Shown here: in pieces, positions 59,927 to 64,000 of the stretch
Layout: each line of letters opens with the position of its first letter
How positions within the stretch are numbered: the stretch's first letter is position 1
DNA from: Caldilineaceae bacterium
Lineage (GTDB): Bacteria; Chloroflexota; Anaerolineae; Caldilineales; Caldilineaceae
Reading direction: 5' to 3'
Assembly (NCBI GenBank): GCA_026645575.1
Contig: JAPKMW010000048.1
Coordinates: 1 to 64,000 of the forward strand
DNA length: 64,000 nucleotides
Notes under the pieces: generated by a model
What the model saw: the letters and a program-made list of their open reading frames with translations, nothing else
What the model was told of the DNA's origin: nothing
Database searches by the model: none
Made by a program: the position numbers and the translations under genes

Positions 59927-60483
59927 TGACGGACAAGGAAATCTTACTCGATCTACTCGCTGATTTTGCCGGCTCACTCCGTTGGACCACTCAGCCGCTA
60001 CCACCCGCGGCCCTGCGCTAGCAACCTGACGTAGCGGCCAACAGCATTGGTGTCACCGTCTGGCATATTGGTCGTTCCTTCGATGTTCTCAAGGTGCGTG
60101 TCTTGCAAAACCGCCCTTATGTTGACGAAGTTTGGCACACTGGCGGCTGGGCGACAAAAACCGGCTATGATCCGCACGGCATTGGCTTTGGCGGCTGGGG
60201 CACATTGGCGCGCTTTACCCAAGCCGAGGTAACGCAAATTCCACGGTTGACCGCAGAAGCGTTGCCCACCTATGTTGACCAGGCACAAGAAGCATTGCAG
60301 CAATACCTGACTGCAATGCCGGCAGCGGCGTTATATCAACCACCCGCCGGCTGGCCTGATCCATCGCACACCACCTATCAACCGGCAAATGCTTATGTGT
60401 GTATTCGGAACATTTTCTGGATACACGTGAACATCTGGGCGAGATCAATACGGGATGGACAACGCGACCTGCGCCTACTGTGA
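59926..60483 (+). pseudogene. DinB-family gene broken by a stop codon and a frameshift
   Basis: The frame opens at the ATG overlapping the ArsR stop: MTDKEILLDLLADFAGSL, runs to an in-frame TAG at 60019-60021, and continues in the same frame with NSIGVTVWHIGRSFDVLKV, which contains the first metal-type His of the DinB/YfiT fold. Near 60400-60425 homology moves to another frame: IRNIF joins LDTREHLGEINTG, where HLGE is the conserved DinB C-terminal His motif. Two separate lesions make this a pseudogene unless the sequence is wrong. It was the second gene of the ArsR operon. Confidence 0.8.
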
Positions 60484-60590
60484 CGATGAAGATCCAGGAC
60501 GCATGGACATCCTCAACGGGTGTCGGTTGGTTTTGGGATACAGCACCTAATCACAGAAATCTGCTGTTTTTCACAAAAGGAGCAATTACT

Positions 60591-61560
60591 TTGGACTTTA
60601 CCATTCGACCAGCTACACCAGCCGACTACCCCGCCATCGTCGCCATTGGCTGGCGCGCCACTGCCGATTTTGGCCTATCGGTCGCCGATTTGACCTTTGC
60701 TGATAGTGTGCGTACGCCAACGACCATTGCCAACCGGGTTGTAGTCGTAACGGCGGACGACCAAATCGTCGGCACAGCCTACTGTGGGCAATCAGCACCC
60801 GCAGTGGACCCGCAAAAATTCCATCTCTGGCTCCACGTACTGCCTCAGTTTCAGGGACATGGCATCGGCAAAGGGCTGTATGCGTTTATGCTGGCCGAGG
60901 TAGTCGCCCATAAACCCCGCTGTCTGGAAACTGGTGTGCGTACAGACTTGCCGCGCGCTGCGTTTTTTGACTGAGCGCGGCTTTGTCGAAGTGATGCGCG
61001 AATGTGAAACCCAGCTTGACCTCACGGCTTTTAACCCAGATGCCTTTGCTGAGGATTTACAACGCGTAGCCGGGAGCGGCATCACCTTACAAACCTTGAG
61101 CGAGCTAGCCGGCGATCCAATGCGCGATGCCAAACTTTACGAACTGCATCGACGCCAGCATGAAGCAACCGAAGCGGCATCACCATTTAGCCCGTTTGCC
61201 GAGTGGCAAAAGTCGTTCTGGCAACTGCCCCACCTACTCCTGGATGGCTTCTGTGTGGCTGTGCATGGGGAGAGCTATGTTGGTCACAGCCACGCCATGC
61301 GTTCAGATACTGCTACCCTGAGTTACGGTTATACGGGTGTCTTACCCGCCTATCGCAACCAAGGTCTTGCCAGAGCCATGAAACTACGCGTCCTCCAATG
61401 GGCAAAAGCGCAGGGCTACACGACAGTCCGCGCTTGGAGTGACAGCCGCAATACCGCAATGCTTCGGGTCAACCAGCATTTAGGTTTTGTTGAACAACCA
61501 CCCGTCTTATGGCTGGAAAAGCAATGGCAGGAACAGCCATATTCGCAGCAAATCAAGTAA
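60591..61560 (+). pseudogene. Tandem double-GNAT acetyltransferase gene split by a frameshift
   Basis: From the TTG at 60591 (LDFTIRPATPADYPAI, preceded by AAAAGGAG) the first GNAT domain reads to a TGA at 60972-60974, including LHVLPQFQGHGIGKGLYAFML (motif A). The frame starting at 60934 continues the protein: LRFLTERGFVEVMRECETQLDL, a linker, then a second GNAT domain with TGVLPAYRNQGLARAMKLRVLQWA and NTAMLRVNQHLGF. The two frames join around 60955-60968, next to a run of six T. It is a single-base indel in an otherwise intact gene of about 320 codons; a sequencing error is possible. Confidence 0.8.
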
Positions 61561-61592
61561 CCAGCTACACTACCCAGGCGCCGCAATCATGG

Positions 61593-61598
61593 TATAAT
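61593..61598 (+). promoter_or_regulatory. TATAAT box before the AAA-like remnant
   Basis: A perfect TATAAT lies 57 bases before the ATG of the broken AAA-like copy. No clear -35 is seen 16-18 bases upstream. Confidence 0.35.
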
Positions 61599-61654
61599 CT
61601 GTTCATGGCAGTTGAACGGTATCAAGTGAACTTAGGGGACATGGAGTTGGTGCG

Positions 61655-61885
61655 ATGCAAAGATTGCCGATTGGGGAACAGGAATTTACCCGACTGCGGG
61701 AACGCAATGAAGTCTATGTTGACAAAACGTAGCAAATCTACGACTTGATGAACGCCGGTCGCTTTTTGTTTTTGTCGCGCCCACGCCGTTTTGGCAAATC
61801 GTTACTGATCACCACATTGGTGGAAATTTACCGCGGCAACCGTGATCTCTTTCACGGGTTATGGATAGAAACGTCCCCGCTTCTG
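61655..61885 (+). pseudogene. 5' remnant of an AAA-ATPase-like/PD-(D/E)XK gene
   Basis: From the ATG at 61655 the frame reads MQRLPIGEQEFTRLRERNEV-YVDKT, hits TAG at 61730-61732, then continues QIYDLMNAGRFLFLSRPRRFGKSLLITTLVEIYRG. This is the start of the same family as the intact gene at 4338-6071 (YFVDRTPYI, RPRRFGKS), but it is a different subtype. Homology stops near 61885, exactly where the minus-strand integrase remnant begins, so the rest was lost when foreign DNA was joined here. Confidence 0.85.
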
Positions 61886-62045
61886 GTCATAGTCGGCCAC
61901 GGTCAGGGCGCAAATTTCGCTAGCTCTCATTCCTGTATCCACTAGGGTTAAAGCGAAAGACAATCTTATAGGTGACGACGGTGCGCGGGCTGAGGGACAA
62001 TTCTTTGTCAAGCCAATAGCCCTGCATGGCATGGGATAGTTTCAT
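61880..62045 (-). pseudogene. Tyrosine recombinase remnant with internal deletion
   Basis: On the minus strand, the ATG at 62045 gives MKLSHAMQGYWLDKELSLSP-RTVVTYKIVFRF, a typical integrase N-terminal SAM-like domain. A frame change then leads into LTLVDTGMRASEICALTVADYDQKRG, the start of the catalytic domain with the first active-site Arg (GMRASE). About 100 residues between these parts are missing. The 3' part is lost at the junction with the AAA-like remnant near 61885. It is distinct from the intact recombinase at 63158. Confidence 0.8.
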
Positions 62046-62090
62046 AAAATGGAAGGAACGAATCACGCTGAGGCGAGAAGAAGAGAGGAA

Positions 62091-62133
62091 AAGAAAAAAC
62101 CCTCTGCATTGACATTTGCGTCAACACAGAGGG
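62091..62133 (-). terminator. Terminator of the former tRNA-Pro gene
   Basis: CAGAGGG/CCCTCTG (62127-62133 and 62100-62106), with an inner TTGAC/GTCAA pair, followed on the minus strand by GTTTTTTCTTTT. It lies 14 bases after the end of the tRNA-Pro fragment, in its direction of transcription. Confidence 0.85.
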
Positions 62134-62146
62134 CCTGTCCTATAAG

Positions 62147-62188
62147 TCGGGGAGAGAGGACTTGAACCTCCGACCTCTTCGTCCCGAA
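62147..62188 (-). tRNA. 3' fragment of tRNA-Pro(CGG), probable attachment site
   Basis: On the minus strand the sequence from the anticodon-loop part TTCGGGAC through the variable loop, T arm (GGAGG-TTCAAGT-CCTCT) and 3' acceptor strand CTCCCCG plus discriminator A is a normal tRNA-Pro 3' half. The T stem pairs perfectly and the TTCAA loop is standard. Upstream, the anticodon 5' stem, D arm and 5' acceptor are missing; only unrelated DNA is found. No CCA is encoded. Such 3' tRNA pieces next to integrases are attachment-site remnants created by site-specific integration. Confidence 0.8.
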
Positions 62189-62359
62189 GTCTTACGGATA
62201 GCTTAACGGAACGCACTCAAGCAACGCTCTATGGATAGTCGCCAATTGTGACGACTCCGAAGCGGTTATAAAATTATTAATGAGCAGAATATCACAGGGG
62301 TAATCACACCTGCAATATGATCAAAACCGTCAGGGGTTACTTACTATACAGAAAGCTAC
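62189..62359. other. Element end, no gene seen
   Basis: The stretch between the tRNA fragment and the small HTH gene has no coding frame. It contains a short CGGATAGC/GGATAGTCG word pair and an AT-rich part at 62265-62290. It would be the terminal sequence of the integrated element, where recombinase arm sites may lie. Confidence 0.4.
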
Positions 62360-62587
62360 CTATGCGGTTTTGGGTGGGCGCCCTGGCCCCCGGCGACTCT
62401 TCGCAACCGCTTCAATCTCTTCCTCAGTCCAAAGAAACTGGTCGTCTGGCAGACGTTCCGCCGGGCGTAACTCCGGGTGGCGTGCGAGAATTGTCATCAG
62501 ATGCTTTCTCGATACCCCAAGGCGTTCAGCCGCTTCACTCGATACCAATTTGCGGTTCACCTCTCGCACCCCTTTGCGTAAAATCAT
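62360..62587 (-). CDS. Small helix-turn-helix protein with C-terminal AT-hook-like tail
   Basis: The 75-residue product begins MILRKGVREVNRK (62587); a GTG at 62560 (VNRKLVSS), with AAAGGGG upstream, is the better start by ribosome site and would give 66 residues. LVSSEAAERLGVSRKHLMTILAR is an excisionase/MerR-like HTH, WTEEEIEAVAKS a following helix, and RRGPGRPPK an AT-hook-like (GRP) tail that would contact the minor groove. Such proteins act as excisionases or mobile-element regulators. It is directly preceded by a 13-bp perfect dyad. Confidence 0.7.
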   Translation of the reverse strand: MILRKGVREVNRKLVSSEAAERLGVSRKHLMTILARHPELRPAERLPDDQFLWTEEEIEAVAKSRRGPGRPPKTA

Positions 62588-62638
62588 TATCGTAGTCACT
62601 TGACTACGATAATACCATAATGCCAGCGTCGCCGTCAA
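62586..62638 (-). promoter_or_regulatory. Promoter and 13-bp perfect operator of the HTH gene
   Basis: On the minus strand TTGACG (62638-62633), an 18-base spacer and TATTAT (62614-62609) form a promoter. A perfect dyad ATTATCGTAGTCA-CT-TGACTACGATAAT covers 62586-62613, that is the -10, the start point and the first possible ATG. Autoregulation by the HTH protein is likely. Confidence 0.8.
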
Positions 62639-62674
62639 GCCCCCAAACCTTAAAATTTTGCGACTTTTCAAAAC

Positions 62675-62977
62675 TCACAGTCCGGGCTTTAGATCGCTGC
62701 TACGAATACCGCGCGCCACTATGACGGGCTGTTCCTGGTCGAGCCTCTGGACGATCAAACTCAACTGCTTTTCAATCCGGCTTAATCGGGCTTCCATTGC
62801 TTCTAGCGTGCCGCAAGCCCCGTCCGCGGATGGAACCCCGCTCAAAATTCGATCATAGTCGAGCAATGCCAGGCTGATCCACTCACCGCGCTTGCCGGGT
62901 GACGGCGCACGCCGGTCAATGACCGCCAGTGCATCATTGGAAAGTGCGAAGTGAATTTTTGTCTTGTCTGCAACCAT
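62675..62977 (-). CDS. Small protein, possibly ribbon-helix-helix type, unknown function
   Basis: The 100-residue product starts at MVADKTKIHF (62977), with AGAGG seven bases upstream. KIHFALSNDALAVIDRRAP followed by GKRGEWISLALLDYDRIL looks like a strand-helix-helix DNA-binding layout of antitoxins and CopG-like proteins, with the RGEWIS turn in place of the usual R-S-x-hydrophobic. The C-terminal part LEAMEARLSRIEKQLSLIVQRL is a heptad-patterned coiled coil for oligomerisation. It lies between the HTH gene and the recombinase in the mobile-element module and is divergent from the recombinase. Confidence 0.65.
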   Translation of the reverse strand: MVADKTKIHFALSNDALAVIDRRAPSPGKRGEWISLALLDYDRILSGVPSADGACGTLEAMEARLSRIEKQLSLIVQRLDQEQPVIVARGIRSSDLKPGL

Positions 62978-63081
62978 AAAGTGACCTCTTTGCATGGTGA
63001 CTCACTACGAAAGATATAGTAACTATTGCCGTACATTATATATGCACAACGAAATTGTAAGCAAATATAGTAATTTCTTAA

Positions 63082-63110
63082 TTGACAAAAGGTAACTTTT
63101 TTGATAAAAT
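63082..63110 (+). promoter_or_regulatory. Promoter of the tyrosine recombinase gene
   Basis: TTGACA (63082-63087), a 17-base spacer and TAAAAT (63105-63110). Overlapping inverted words TTTTGATAA...TTATCAAAA and ATAGCTT...AAGCTAT (63098-63143) could bind a repressor encoded nearby. Confidence 0.75.
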
Positions 63111-63157
63111 AGCTTATGATATTACATCTTATCAAAAGCTATACAGGAGTTTGAGCC

Positions 63158-64000
63158 ATGACCGAATTAGCCGTCGTATCAACCGCCAACATCCAGCCGG
63201 CCATTGACTTGGTTTGCAATGCGGTGACCAGTCAGCACACCAAGCGCGCTTATGGTCGTGCGCTCACCGATTTTATGCTATGGCACAGCACAACCGGCCA
63301 ACCTGGATTCAGCAAGGCAACCGTTCAGGCTCACGTTACGGCCCTTCGTGCCGCCGGCGTCAGCGCCAGCAGCATCAATCAACGGCTTACCGCTATCAGG
63401 AAGTTGGCTACAGAACTGGCTGACAATGGCGTCATTGACCATAGCACGGCCCAGGCGATTGGACGGGTGGAAGGTGTACGCAAAGAAGGGAAGCGCTTAG
63501 GCAACTGGCTAACGCAAGCACAGGCCCAGCAGCTTTTGACGCTGCCAGAGGTATCCAACATCAAAGGTCTGCGTGATCGTGCAATTCTGGCTGTCCTGTT
63601 GGGTTGTGGGTTGCGTCGTGAGGAATGCGCAGCGCTCACCGTCGAACACATTCAGCAGCGTGAGGGGCGCTGGGTGATCGTTGACTTGGTTGGCAAGCGG
63701 AGCAAGACCAGAAGCGTACCCATGCCAAGCTGGGCAAAGTTTGCCATCGACGCTTACATGCTTGCCGGCGCCATCACCGCCGGCCCGCTGTTCCGGTCAA
63801 CCCGCCGCGGTGGACATATCCAAGCCGATGGCATGACCGCACAGGCGATCTTTGACGTGGTGAAAGCCTACGCCCAGCAGATCGGCGTAGACGTGCGGCC
63901 CCATGACTTGCGCCGGACGTTCGCCAAACTTGCCCACAAGGGCAATAGTCCCATTGAACAGATACAACTCAGCTTAGGTCATAGCAGCGTCCAGACCACA
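63158..64000 (+). CDS. Tyrosine recombinase/integrase (XerC/D-like), runs off right edge
   Basis: The first 281 codons are in the window. The N-terminal SAM-like domain (about 1-105) contains HTKRAYGRALTDFMLWH. The catalytic domain holds Arg153 in GCGLRREE, Lys180 in VGKRSKTR, His249 and Arg252 in PHDLRRTF, and His275 in LGHSSV. The nucleophile Tyr should come about 10 codons after the edge. ACAGGAGTTTGAGCC precedes the ATG. Because of its position beside a tRNA-Pro 3' fragment and two small DNA-binding-type genes, it is probably the integrase of an element extending to the right. Confidence 0.93.
   Translation, partial: MTELAVVSTANIQPAIDLVCNAVTSQHTKRAYGRALTDFMLWHSTTGQPGFSKATVQAHVTALRAAGVSASSINQRLTAIRKLATELADNGVIDHSTAQAIGRVEGVRKEGKRLGNWLTQAQAQQLLTLPEVSNIKGLRDRAILAVLLGCGLRREECAALTVEHIQQREGRWVIVDLVGKRSKTRSVPMPSWAKFAIDAYMLAGAITAGPLFRSTRRGGHIQADGMTAQAIFDVVKAYAQQIGVDVRPHDLRRTFAKLAHKGNSPIEQIQLSLGHSSVQTT

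Noticed and set aside
62147..62240. Complete tRNA-Pro gene
   Set aside because: The D arm, 5' anticodon stem and 5' acceptor strand cannot be found upstream of the 3' half, so only a fragment is present.

Overview
The window reads as chromosomal DNA of a Chloroflexota bacterium, probably Anaerolineae/Caldilineae-like. The grounds are the gene families (three giant MalT-like LuxR regulators, DUF4058, MlrC/M81, tandem DHDPS-family lyases, many medium-chain dehydrogenases, AAA-like/PD-(D/E)XK proteins), the moderate-to-high GC, the Gram-positive-style ribosome sites and intergenic gaps packed with palindromes. The lineage is inferred from gene content only; there is no rRNA or marker gene in the window.

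Layout. 1-245 is the N-terminal end of an IS transposase running off the left edge. 481-9216 holds an APH-like kinase gene and then a minus-strand block: a TIM-barrel sugar isomerase, an RraA-like lyase, an EEP phosphatase/nuclease, an AAA-like/PD-(D/E)XK protein, two DHDPS-family lyases and an Ldh2-type dehydrogenase. 9380-9748 is a small two-helix membrane protein gene with a LexA-box-like dyad on its promoter. 9975-24294 carries YceI, an M81/MlrC protein, an MFS carrier, ribokinase, DUF4058, an amidohydrolase, phosphoglucomutase, an HpcH/HpaI aldolase, a double metallo-beta-lactamase protein, a class IV aminotransferase, a VapBC-like pair, a GNAT and mannonate dehydratase. Together with the left block these look like peripheral catabolism of sugar acids feeding pyruvate and central metabolism.

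24441-45063 is the most distinctive part. All genes lie on the minus strand. Three MalT-like ATP-dependent LuxR regulators (897-918 aa) are interleaved with short operons of small membrane proteins (DUF2306, DUF4386, DUF6326, unknowns), paralogous zinc-less MDR oxidoreductases, and a paralogous pair of 81/84-residue proteins. I find one 59-60 bp promoter/operator pattern three times (29356-29414, 35523-35581, 42205-42264), with direct repeats of CAAYAC words at fixed distances from a -10 box and no good -35. A different array of TGTGGTGA repeats precedes the DUF4386 gene. Two regulators share nearly the same recognition helix and the third differs. This fits a tandemly duplicated activator/regulon system, which I consider the best candidate for an undescribed system.

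45191-58432 holds housekeeping and accessory genes: a secreted subtilase, a Clp-N/M50 protease fusion, MltG, a sugar epimerase, an MBL hydrolase, a thioesterase, the E3 and E2 subunits of a 2-oxo acid dehydrogenase, an asparaginase-type Ntn hydrolase, a PhyH-type dioxygenase and a lactonase-type beta-propeller. 58451-61560 is a decaying operon: an intact ArsR/DUF2087 autoregulator with a 20-bp perfect operator, then a broken DinB gene and a frameshifted tandem-GNAT gene. 61655-64000 is a mobile-element junction: a broken AAA-like copy, an integrase remnant, a terminator, the 3' part of a tRNA-Pro(CGG) gene that looks like a displaced attachment site, two small DNA-binding-type genes and a tyrosine recombinase running off the right edge.

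Most intergenic gaps contain long inverted repeats made of short repeated words. Several words recur in two or three gaps, and similar words have entered coding linkers.
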